Source of the DNA: Ixodes scapularis
Taxonomy: Eukaryota; Arthropoda; Arachnida; Ixodida; Ixodidae
DNA: 64,000 bases
Direction: 5' to 3'
NCBI RefSeq assembly: GCF_016920785.2
Contig: NW_024609884.1
Coordinates: 86,668,069-86,732,068, forward strand
Shown: positions 32,601-44,600 of the stretch, piece after piece
Position numbering within the stretch: the first letter of the stretch is position 1
How the letters are laid out: each line of letters begins with the position of its first letter
The notes under the pieces: model-generated
The model's input: the letters and a program-made list of their open reading frames with translations, nothing else
Told to the model about the DNA's origin: nothing
Databases searched by the model: none
Position numbers and translations under genes: made by a program

Positions 32601-35600
32601 TGTTCTAATTTGCTAATCTGCCGACGTTCATTTTGGAACATTCAGTGAATCAAAGTTTTTTTGTCTACTGTCTCTAGTAAAATGGTGAGTGCTTGGCTTA
32701 TAAACTAAGACTTACCCAAGCTCGAGAGGGAAAGTTCTTGCATCTCTTTTCTAATTGGTACACGAGTTAGTTGATGTCTTCCCTTCCAAGTGTGTTTCCG
32801 TTGTGCCCAATTTAATGAACTGTGCATCCGGTATGGATTTTGCCTCAAAAAGTATTTTCTATCAGCGAGCGGCGATGCTAATGCATATAAGTCATAATCC
32901 ATATGAGAGTTAGCACATAATCGTTGACCGCTCTGTACTTGCGTTGTCGTGAAGTGTCGGCGGTGTGTTCGCTTTTAAGGCATACAAGCCGCCAAAACCG
33001 GCATTTTAAGATGCTGCCAATACGAGTGGTTGGCAATCGTGTGTTCACCATCCCATTGATTGTGACTGTAGATGTGTGTTATTGCATATTAGCTCACTAT
33101 TTTCTTGCATTTACTGGATATTATGCTCAACTAGATTAATAGGTCTTTAAAATACAATATTGGCCTTTTCCTCTCCAATTTTGTTTACTTATTTTTTTAT
33201 TGACACTGCTCGCCTCGTCAGGGCTGTAGCAGGAGTGGTACACGCACAAAATACAATAATAAAAAGTTATAATTATAATAATAAATAAAATAATAATAAG
33301 ATGTAAGCCATGAAAAATGATTGATTGATGGATGCTGAAAATGGCAAAGCTTTTGAAAGACACAATATCATGCCATTTTTGTACCTTTGTGTCTCTGGGA
33401 AACTGCCCTATGCCCCTGCTCCCTTCGACAAAATAGTTCCGTCGAGAGGCTCGACTTGAGCAATCGTTTAAACGGGTATTTTTTAAATTGTTGCTTAGTG
33501 TTGCTAAACTGTAGTTGAAAGCCCTGCAGGAAAGCCTTCCCCAACTTCAGACGTAGCAATGCGTTTGTCTCTTTGCCTGCCTGGTGAGAACAGAGTGCAG
33601 CTCCCAGCAGTTAGGTAGTTAGAATTGAAGAAGCATGGTTTTGTAGTTCATATCTTGCATGGGGGATATCGAGAAGTGTAATTAGATGGCAAGCATTGTA
33701 CTTTCCCAAATCTTTTAAGAAGATCAGCAAGTTGAAGCCATTTGAAGTTTCTTAGTAGGGTTCACCTGTTTTGAGTAGAGTTATGATGAGAGAGAGTTTG
33801 GGGGAACCTGTATTTGACACTACCTGGGAATGACAACTTTTGAAACGCCTACTCAACCGGCGTGAAATTTCCAGGCGGTGTTTGTAGCCATATAGAAGGA
33901 GGGCATGCAAAGTTTTAACACTGTGAACCAATTTTATGAAATTAATGAAAAATTAATTTTCATTAATTTTTTAAATTAATGATTAATCATTGATCAAAAA
34001 TTAATGAAAATATTCCCCACATTTACCAAGTTTTGCAAATTACAATTTTTCATACTTATAGCCTCGTCCCACTAGAGCGACAAACACCGGTTTTTGTCCG
34101 ACGACACCACAAAGTTCCGTGTCGCCAATGCTGTCCCACTGCAACGACCGACACCCACGACAATCGCCGACAAGCGCCGACAAACGATCGACGACGGACG
34201 AGTTCTTGTCTGTCGTTGGACTTGAAGCACAGCAAGCAGTCCCACTGAGGAACATCTCTCGGAGACAAACATATCCTCCTCGCCCGTTTATGCCTTCTGT
34301 TGCCTCCCTTCCCACCCTTCTACCCTTCCTCCTGGAACGAGAAGCCCTTGGCGGCCGCTCCTCGTTCCCGGCCCCGCAGTTCCGGTCCCTCGATTGCACG
34401 TAGAGGTCGCGGGCGCGGCTTGCTGGCTGGCGCCGGGCGGTCATGTTACGAAAGGGACTCTGCTGTGGCTGGTTTTGCTCGCGAAAACTTTGTGCTCGAG
34501 GTGGTGCTTCAAGACACCGAAGTCTACGCCCCTGCATCAGGATGGATACACCCATGTGCGAGGACTGACCAAAGTAAGACCGCTCACCACGAAGTAGGAC
34601 ACGACGTTCCGCGGCAAGCCATTCCGGCAGACGAGAGACTTGTCATCACGTCTGTGATAATCGGGATGCAGTATTGTCCACCAAAGAGCGCCTGCCCTCG
34701 ATTATTCGAATATGAAGTTATAAACATCCTTAAAATCAGTGCGAAACTCCGTGGCGCTCACCTAGAATGCCTCGAACAGCCCAAAAAAGGTACGATTCGG
34801 GTATTTCTAGTTCGGAAAAAGTTACTGTTTAAGAAAGTCGCCAACGGAAAATGAAGAGAAGCGGAAGCTTTAATCAAAAAATAAAGTAATCGTATCCACT
34901 TTCACCGTGTTTGTCGGCGCGTTTTATGCCCAAAGAGCAAAACACGGAAACCGCGTCGCCAGACTCTGTTTGTCTGTGTATTTTGAAGTGTTTTGTTGAC
35001 AACTCCAGTCCCACTAGGAAACATGTTTCCTTGCCCCCGTATTCTGCGTCGTGTCCGCCAGGTGGGACGGCGGACTCCGACAAACAGGTTGTCTGCCGGT
35101 GTCGTCTGTCGCTCGTTGTCGTGTGTCGCTGTCGTTTGTTGCTGTCTGTCGCTCTAGTGGGACGCGGCTATAAAAGAACATGAAAATGCAAAATCTAAGT
35201 TCATAGTAATTGGATCCATAAATTTCGGTACATCGCAAAAATTAAGTCTCTCTATAGTTTCATACTGAAACGATAGATTTATTAAGTGAACTTTATGCCG
35301 AAAAGTGGAACGGTGAAAAATGCATTCAAAGTGCTTGAACCTCTACCCTTTCTTTAGCATCGGTACTCTGAAAATAATTTCTGAAAAAAATAACTATGCA
35401 GTGTAAACAAATGAAACTTTCTGGGAATACTCTCTAGATGTTGGCAGATGTAAATATGGCATTTTTCAAAATCAACATTTTTTGCAGAACTTTTTTTCTT
35501 TTGGGTACGTTTCTGGAGCCACTTGTACAAGCCAGCTGTCACATTATGCTCTCTTGCAGTTTTGCAAGAATCCGTGCTGTGACGCAGCCACCTGCAAGTT

Positions 35601-38600
35601 TAAGGAGCAGGCTGTGTGTGCCATTGGAGCCTGTTGCGACATTTCCACTTGCCAGGTGACTTGATTGAGTTTGTTTCGTCGCAAAGAGAAGTCAAAACTG
35701 GAGGCCCTGAAAACGTCTTGTAGCAGCTTGCTATGCTTCATAACTGGGCTATCACTGAATCCCTACATCTGGTACGGAGAGCTTAATATTTTGTCCTAAC
35801 AGTGCTTGCCGCAAGCTCTGGACCTCTGGTTTGATTTCCCAGTTTTACTAGCAATGTCTCTTTTCACCGCGAGTATTCTTTGGAATCACTGGTATGAAAG
35901 CATATGCCAAACTCTAAAAAAGAGCGCCTGCTTTCGAGGTGAGCAGATTGAAATGCATAAAAAAAAAATTGCCGAAGTGACGTTGTGCGTGAAAGAAAAA
36001 AAAAGGTTGAAGGAGAGTGAGCTCGTGAAATAATTGAACAAAATTTCATGCGAGTATTCAGTGTACATTGGTAAACTCGAAAGTTGGAAGTGACCTGCAC
36101 CGCGAACACTAGCAAATGGCGAGTAAAACCAAACGAGATGGGTGTGCACCAACAGATTTGCGGGATTCGTCAGTTCGAAGTGCACAGTAGGCAGGCTTCA
36201 GTGACGCGTGAATGCGTTGCACGCTTTATCTTTTACGAGCTGTCATGTCTCGATGGCTATAAGACTCCACTGTTTTTCCTTACAGATGGAAGTGCGACTT
36301 ATGCGAATCTCCTCTTAATTCAACCTTGATATGGGAAATGGAAACCTGCTTTTGTTTTTCGTTATCGGCTAAATTGGTTCGACATATTAGACCAAAAGGC
36401 CACTTCGGTCTCCCTTTGAAGGCCAAACTATAAAACCTCCAGCATGGTTGAAACTGTCTTTTGTTGTTCGTATTTTTCCACAAGAGGAACGAGTTTTCGA
36501 AGGAGATGTGCTTTGAACTCGGAGGTGCCATTTTCGGTGCAGCTCCGTGGAGGGCACTTGGCTCACTTGCCCGTGGTCATTGAGAACAATCGACTTTTAG
36601 GGGCGCTGTCCTTCTCAGCACGGCTGAGCGTGCTCAGTGTGCTATTGTCGTAATTCAAAGACTTCAAAACCTGCCTTTCAGATCAAAAAGGCTGCCACGC
36701 TTTGCCGCGATGCTGTTACCGAGTGCGACCTCCCAGAATACTGCGACGGGACCTCGGAGTTTTGTCCTGTGGACGTGCACGTGCAGGATGGAACGGAGTG
36801 CGGAGGTGGCAAGGTGAGTTGACCGACGGGTTTTCTGCACGCTCTGCCTTCCGGCATGAACTACTTGTCCGCGCGTGACACCCGCCTCCAATCATTTGGA
36901 GGCTCAGGTGGAACGGTGCTGCATATCGGGGGTTTCCAGTTGGTTGTGTTCACCTAAAAACATTGATAAGCGTACACATAATGATTGTGCTAACACTGCC
37001 ATTTCCAGATCTGCCATTGGAAAGGCTAGAGAAACCAACCATACAGTGGAATCCACTTATAACGATACCACATATAACGGTGTACCGCTTATAACAATCA
37101 GTTTCTAGAGTTTCTAGATTGGAAATAATCAGTTTCTAGCCCAGATACAAGGATAATCGGTTATAACGATTGAAATTTTGGGTTTTCTCATTATCGTTAT
37201 AAGTGGGTTGCACTGTACTAATGTTTCACATGTTCATTGCAGTTTTGCACGCTTTTGTGCTGTGCTGTTAGCTTCCCTGTACGTTTCCCTTTCACCAATG
37301 TCATGTTCTGGGCTCGCACATGCGTATGCCGAGTAGCTATCAATAATGGTTCGAATTTGAAGCGAATTCGAAGCAAGTAGTAATTTTGATAGAATATTAT
37401 TGTCTAGGCAAAAATTAAATAGCTGCGTGACAAACTTGGCCATAAAGTGCTTGCACAAAGTTGTTGCGACACAATGGAACATGCAAGACCATGTTGGTAA
37501 CGTACAATGTAGACGTGCAAATACGGTTGCAGCCATTATGTAATTTTTGTTTCTTCCGATTTCTGGTTAGTGACTTAGGGTGCGGCTCTCGTACGCCCTT
37601 TGTAAATGTGACTCTTCACTTAAAAAAATATGAATAGTAATTCTTGTGTAAGCATATATGGACTAGTGCATTCCTTGAAGCTACTCTTACAGCAATTAAA
37701 CAGTCTCATAACAGTAAAACAAGCCCAATGTATTAGTGCTGTCAAGACCGGTTATTACGAAGTCTTTGGGAATCGGAAATCGCTTTGCTATACCGTTTTT
37801 TTATTTGTTGACACCCCCAAAAAAAGAATGATTCATATAAATTAGCGACAGACCACCATTGATCAGTCATCATCCATGCTTTGCCAGCTCTAAGGCAAGG
37901 TGCTGGCCTAAGGGTCCCTAGGTGGCAGGTTCAAATGAGCCTCCGCATTTGCATGGAAGCTCATTGCAAAGATCATTTTGGTTGCACGTCAGAAGATCCC
38001 CAGGTGGTCCAAATTAATCTTTAATCCTCCACTGGGATGTCTCAGATGCCCTTCGTTGGTTTGTCACGTGAAACCCCCAAATTTGTTGTAGTTGTCGTCG
38101 ATGTTGCTGTGGCTGCAGTTGTCGACGGTGGCTGTAGCGATCACATTTGCGGGGCCACATTGCCGTCACGAGGCAGCAAGCAGCGCATGTGATGAGCTTG
38201 TACATATGTATGAGAATGTGTCTTCTCAGCCGAATTCTGTGAGAAAACCATTTTGAAGGACTGTTGTGAAGAACTCACGAAAGATTGACATCACGTGACA
38301 TCATGACATCACACGACTCTGTCATGACACCCGTGTGAAGCCACATATACACATAGCATGTGCCCAGCTCATTCACAGCACATCCTATGTTCCCTGGTCT
38401 TTGTCAGCATGATCAAGCTAGTGTAATTATTTTCAAACCTTTATGCGAATCTTTCGGCATGCTTTATTTAATTTTGACCAAAACTATTGTTGCAGAGACA
38501 ATGATGGACAGCTACTTGAAGGACAAAACACGAGTGCATGCTGTTTTTGCTCGAGCAGTTCTGCCATATTTACCGGTCAGGTCTCCTGTTCTTTCTACAG

Positions 38601-41600
38601 GTCGCCATCTGATATGTATGTCATAATCACCCTCACACTATCTAGACTTGCATTGTTGCTGCTTGCGTCTTGCCGGCGCAACCTTCCGGCAAGCCTATGC
38701 AATAGCCGATGAGGATGATGATGGTAGTGGTCGACTTTCAGGCTGCACATAGTGACTACGCACTAATTTAGTGTGTCGCACCGATATAGCACCCGTCCGC
38801 GGTATGTTCAATATCGTTCGCCGGTAGTTTCTTTCATCTTTAGCTTGATTTTTTGCCCACTTTTCAAAGAAAACACTTTCCCAGCAGCTCAATTATGCTC
38901 GTTGCATCGAACATGCCTAAGATATTCCGTCGCTGTATCTGGATAACTTTTTCATAGACCCATTGCAAAAATGCACGATTCCCAAGAAGCTGATTGTTAT
39001 ACGCGATAGATTGTTATATATGGCGTCGCTATAAGTGCATTGCACTGCACAATGCATTTGATGGTGTAAAATGTAGCGCATGAAATAGAATGAAATGTCT
39101 CCGTGTCGCCCAAAAGAAATGCCACAGACGAATTCTTTTCGGAGCTTTCTCAGTTTGTGTCGGTGAGAGGGCGAACAGTTATCGTCCCTCTTTGCCACGA
39201 GAGTGGAAGTTGGAAGCGTCACTTTGGAGACTTGTGGAGAGGTGGTTCCCCGTGAAGTCAAGCGTGCGGGTCCCTGCAGGCCTACTGCTTCCGGAAGCAG
39301 TGCCGTTCGCACGAGGACCAGTGCCAGCTGCTCTGGGGGCCCACGGGACGCATGGCGGACCAGCGCTGCTTCGAACGCAACGATGTGGGGGCCGTGAACG
39401 CCAACTGCGGCTATGTCCGCCTCAACAAGACCAACAAGAAGTGCCACAGAGAGTGAGGGGCCTCGCCTACTTCAATTGCCACACCCCGGTTGACGCTTTC
39501 GGAACGCATGTCCGACTAGCGTTTGTCTTTGGCCGCCCAATGCCTTGGGCGAGGACAGTGTTGCGACGGTCCAGGATGCCTCTTTGGGCAGGAGAAATTT
39601 GGGGCACCAAATAAGGGCGGGGGAAACGGTTTGGTCAAAGACACATTTGAGCACCTTGCAGCACTCCTCTCCGATTTTTGCTGGGGCTCACCAAGCTCCA
39701 AGGGCTCCTGTATCTCGAGAGACCTTGAGAGACAGCCATGAGACCTTTTCCTTCTGCAAAGGTCTTGCAGCGAGCAACTAGACATGCGGCGAGCTCACAA
39801 GCTTCGCTGAGGTGTTGCGAAGGAAGGTGGAGAGTGGTTGGCTCGTGGTGATCGGTTTATCGCCAAGACTGGGCCAACACTACAAATGCTTTTTCATTTC
39901 ATTTCATTTATTATCCCTTAAAGGCCCCACCAGGGGCATTGCATAAGGGGGGGGCAATACAAAGAAGCACACAAGTAGAACTTTTATACAATAAAAACAA
40001 GAAACAAAACATAGAAACAAGATGTGGCTGAGCACTGGCCATAGGTAGGAGCATCGCACTGATTACATATTAAATATAGACTATACAGCATGTCTGAAGA
40101 AGTCGGGGTCACTGATGAGCACTACATGGTCCGGTAGATTGTTCCACTCTATTATGGCAAGGGGAAGAAATGACCTGTTAAAGGTGACAGTGGAACCATG
40201 GATGCGACGTACACTAAGGGAGTTAAGAAGTCGTCGGGATGAACGATGCGGTTCTAACAGTAGAGACTGCCTGAGTAGAGGGTGGTAATAAAAAATCTTC
40301 TGGAAAAGACAGATGCGTGATATTCTTTGGCGAGAAATGAGAGTGGGGAGGCATAAGAAATGAGAGTGGGGAGGCACTAATAATCAGTCAATCTACCAAT
40401 TTTATTTACTCTGTCTTTGATCTCACGTGCAAGTGTAAATTTCTGATAAGCCTCTGCGGCTCGTGCGTAGGGTTGCTAGAGGAATGCAGTTTTTTTTTAA
40501 AATTAGTTCTGCATTTCTTTTTATGTGGATCAGAGATAAAGGCACAATGCCTGACAGGGTCTCTGCTCCCCTATGGATCAGGAGCTCGAGATAATCATTT
40601 AATTTTAAATATGCGATATCGTAAACAACTTAATTTTTGCATATTTTGCGACTCTAATAATACTATTACCAAAGATTGATCCTGCGAATATATTACCCTA
40701 TGGCAGTGGTTCTCGAATAAGGGTCTGTGGACCGGTCCCTGGAGGAATTTCTAGGGTCTGTGAAGCCCTCAATCGTCGGTCCAGCCAAGCAATAAAACTT
40801 TCTTCTAAAATTGTTGATGGCTGTCCCACTAAGCTAAATAGACCAAACCATGTGTGCCCAGTGAGTAGGGTTGATTATTCTCAGTTTCAGGGCTTGAAAG
40901 TAGGTTTGCAAACATTTAGTTTTAATCATTTACCCTTTGGTCATTGTAATTGCCCAAAGGCTCTCTGGAACATTGGTGGCTGAGAACCATTGCCCTATGG
41001 TAACGGATACATAGCAAACCACTCTCAATTGCAAAATATTATGCCCTTGAAATATGTCCGAAACCCACATTTCACAAAATTAGCGAAATATCGAGCCTGC
41101 AATAATAAAGTTAATGACAGTATTGTACAAAATAATATAGCAAAACAAAGCAACGTGAAGACATAAACAAGAAAATAATTTTCTGGTAGAGACCATAAGA
41201 TAATGTCACAAAATATTCATTGGATTAACAACGGTCAAGTGGAAGTCAGTAATGAAAAATAATGTGCATAAAATGATAAAAAAAAAAAAAAAAAAACCAA
41301 CTTACATTTGCAAATTTTATTCAGCTTTTACATGATATCACGAGAAATCCGGCCTTGGGGGAGATAGTTATTCGGTAGTATAGCAGTTTTAACAAACCTG
41401 TGGGCAATTGTATGGTTGCATGCCTCTCCGAACGCTACACAATTGCACCCTGTTGCAATAGAAGCTGTTTGGCTGCTGCCGTCGGCAGGTGTTTGGAATT
41501 TGACCACCGTTTTCCACGCTTGCCCAAGTGACGATTTTTGCGTATAGCTGCGATTTTGTAAATGTTGCAGTTGTTTGAAGGAAGAGTACAATTGGGATGG

Positions 41601-44600
41601 GGCATATACGGCGACAGTAACTTCACATGCCACGTGTGAGAACGGCAAGGCATTGGGGATGCACATCGTCTGGCAGGAGCACTGACAGGGTTTCCGTCTG
41701 TGCAGCGACGTCATGTGTGGCATGCTGCAGTGCGTCCACCTGAATGAACGGCTGGAGTTTGGCATTGAGTCGGCGGCCATCCAGTCCAAGTTTTTCATCA
41801 CAGACGAGAAAGGAAGGACCTTCACGTGCCACTCGGTGATTGTGGACCTGGGCCTGTTCAGTCAGGATCCAGGCCAGTCCCCCAATGGTGCCAAGTGCGG
41901 CACCAACAAGGTGGGCCCTGCAACATCCTTTCCTGGCCTTGCATCATACGGGGCGTTTGTCTGCCCTCATTCAGAAAGGGGCACCCCTCGAGTCGGGCCG
42001 AATTGTGGCACTTCAGCGAAAAACATTGTTCTTTTCTGCTATAAATGAGCGATTAGAAGGAGCATTTGAAGGTGTAGGAATGCTTTGTGTCTGCTCCTTT
42101 CAGGCCTGCTTGAACCAGAAATGTGTTCCCCTCGAGAAGCTGTATGGTGTCAAGTGTCCGTACGACTGCTACAACAACGGGGTAAGTAACCAGCATTTCT
42201 CAGAACCGTCATGTCAGTGGTAGGTGCACCGTGGGAGCAAGTGTAGTGTGGGCCTGAGACAGTGCTCCCAGCTTTGATAGGCCCTTTCATTGAGGTTACT
42301 CACCTTTTTGTTGTTGTGGAGCGCTCTGTGAGCCTAGTATCTTTTGCGCGGGCATTTCAAGTGGCATCCAGCCAAAAGCATTAAGATGAGTTGCTCAATC
42401 TCCTGGCTCTCGTGTTCCATGTGGCTTGTACAGTCACAGTCATACCGCACTTAACTGAGCGAATTCGAAGCCTACTTCGCATATTTTGGTCTTTTTTCTA
42501 TGTGCCCGTACATGCTTTTGCACTACTGCCGCATTATTTGCTTTTATGTCCCATTACATCTGCACTATTATACTTGTTTTTTTCTGCATTATTATTCACT
42601 GCCACGCTGCATTTAAGTGTGATTAGACTGTACTGGTTCTCTTGTTGCTGGACAGTTAACGTTCCGGTATTACTCCTTAACGTTACCGGGCTCGGTAACG
42701 TTCTGGAGCGATACCGGAACGTTTCACGTGTAACGCAATTTCCCAGCAATTTGATACGCAATTTTTTTTTGTCATAAAACACCTTTGCTGTAGTATGGTG
42801 CCTGGAATGCATCTGTGACAGATGTGTTTGCCACGTCTATTTCGACCCACCAATTTGTAGCTGGTAATGAATGTCACAACTGTGTAATGTTGTGACATTG
42901 CACGCTTGCGAGATCAGTGGGTCTCAGCGAAACAGAAGCCTTGTTCTGTCGTAGTTTCCTCTGTAGCCGCCCATTCGACGGAACCTCAGAACAGCTACTG
43001 GTTGGGACGTTGCGAGGACGCCGACGCCTGCGTCCTGTTGTCTTCTTTGCCGATGCTTCTACAACTAACTTCCATGGTTACAATACCTTGTAGCATTACC
43101 CAGTGGCTCCTGTAAGCATATTTTGTGGCCACTTCGAGCACCAGTGGGAGACACATTCGAGGCACCATAGCTATGGCATCAAAAACACTTTGGACTACTT
43201 ACCTCTTAAGCCCATGTTGCTCCTTGACTCATATGTGCACAAACTGAGCGAGCCGTCGAACGAAGGGGCACCGAGACAACCCCTGACGCCAGTGTTGCTG
43301 GGCATTTTAACTGCTGCATCACGTGAGCAACTCTGGCAAACGTTTGTGCAGGTTTGCAACAGCCACGGCAACTGCCACTGCATGGTGGGTTATGCACCTC
43401 CCTACTGCAACTACCCGGGACCTGGGGGCAGCGCGGAGAGCGGTCCTGCCTCGGACCCTTCCGGTGAGTTTTGCCGAAGCACGCCCCCTCCCGCCGCGCT
43501 TGGTGGTGCCTGCTTGCAACAGAAATTGGGGGTGTCGGCGTTGCATGCTGTCATCTTAAGGGGTGTCCAAACAGGACACTACAAAACCCGTGACTCCGGC
43601 AAATCGTGCCGCGCTCTGCCGCGATCCGCTTCCGGCCGTCGGAGGGAAATTTCCCTCCGTCAATTCTTCCCGGGGGGAAACTTCCCTCCGTCAAATCTCC
43701 CCCTCGCTTCCTCCACGGCGGCCTTGCTCTGCTTATCACGTGGGTCCGGAGAGCCACTCACACGCTCTGTTGGCTGTCGGTCCATTGCTCAAGGCCTCCG
43801 CTCACAATACGGAACCGCATCGGGCGCCATAACGACGAAAGTGAATCTCGACAAAGAAAGCAGATCCGAGGCGGGCGAAACGCACCCTTCGACGCAGGAA
43901 TGTCCCAAATCCACCCAAGGACCTCCTTGGCCTTCGAGCCGAGGCGACGGCAGTACGCGAGGGCGTTGGCGAGGTAAGCCAGACACAGGTGGCGTGTGAC
44001 GTCAATCTGAAGAGGAGAGCAGTCGTGATCGTAAAAATTTTCACGACTCCTGCAAACATTTTCACGACTCCAACAGACCGTAAAAATAGAAGCGTCCGCT
44101 TCAATTTTCACGATTTGTCGGAGTCGCGGGTTTTGTAGTGTCCTGTTTGGACACCCCTTTAAAGGGACACTGACGGGGTATTTATGCTTGCCAAGGTTTT
44201 CATTTGTACATGACATGTACAAATGAACCAACTACCCCGAACATGCCCAACTACCCAGAACACAATTTGCGGCTCAAAATTTGTTTCCTTTCCACTTGAA
44301 AACCGCCGATGAAGAACCGGCTGGTTTGAGTCACGCTCACTCTCTTCTCTGTGGTCACGTGCCATTCTCTATGGTTTAGACACACACACCAAATATAATT
44401 GAAGTCGTGGGTCATCGAAGGCACACACTCAATATTAAAAATAGGAAATAAATAAGATACCTATTTTTTGTGGCTTTTAAAAAGCTGCAAATATGTAGGT
44501 TTATTGAAAAACAAGAAAAGAAAGGTACACAGAGAACGGGAAGTACTCTGTGCATTCTCTGCGTAATTCACAACATGGCGTCTTATTGCTGAGTTGCGGG

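Noticed and set aside
43103..43999. 298-codon plus-strand frame
   Set aside because: It joins intron, ADAM exon 17 and the Harbinger-like element; only 43,352-43,463 is real coding sequence.
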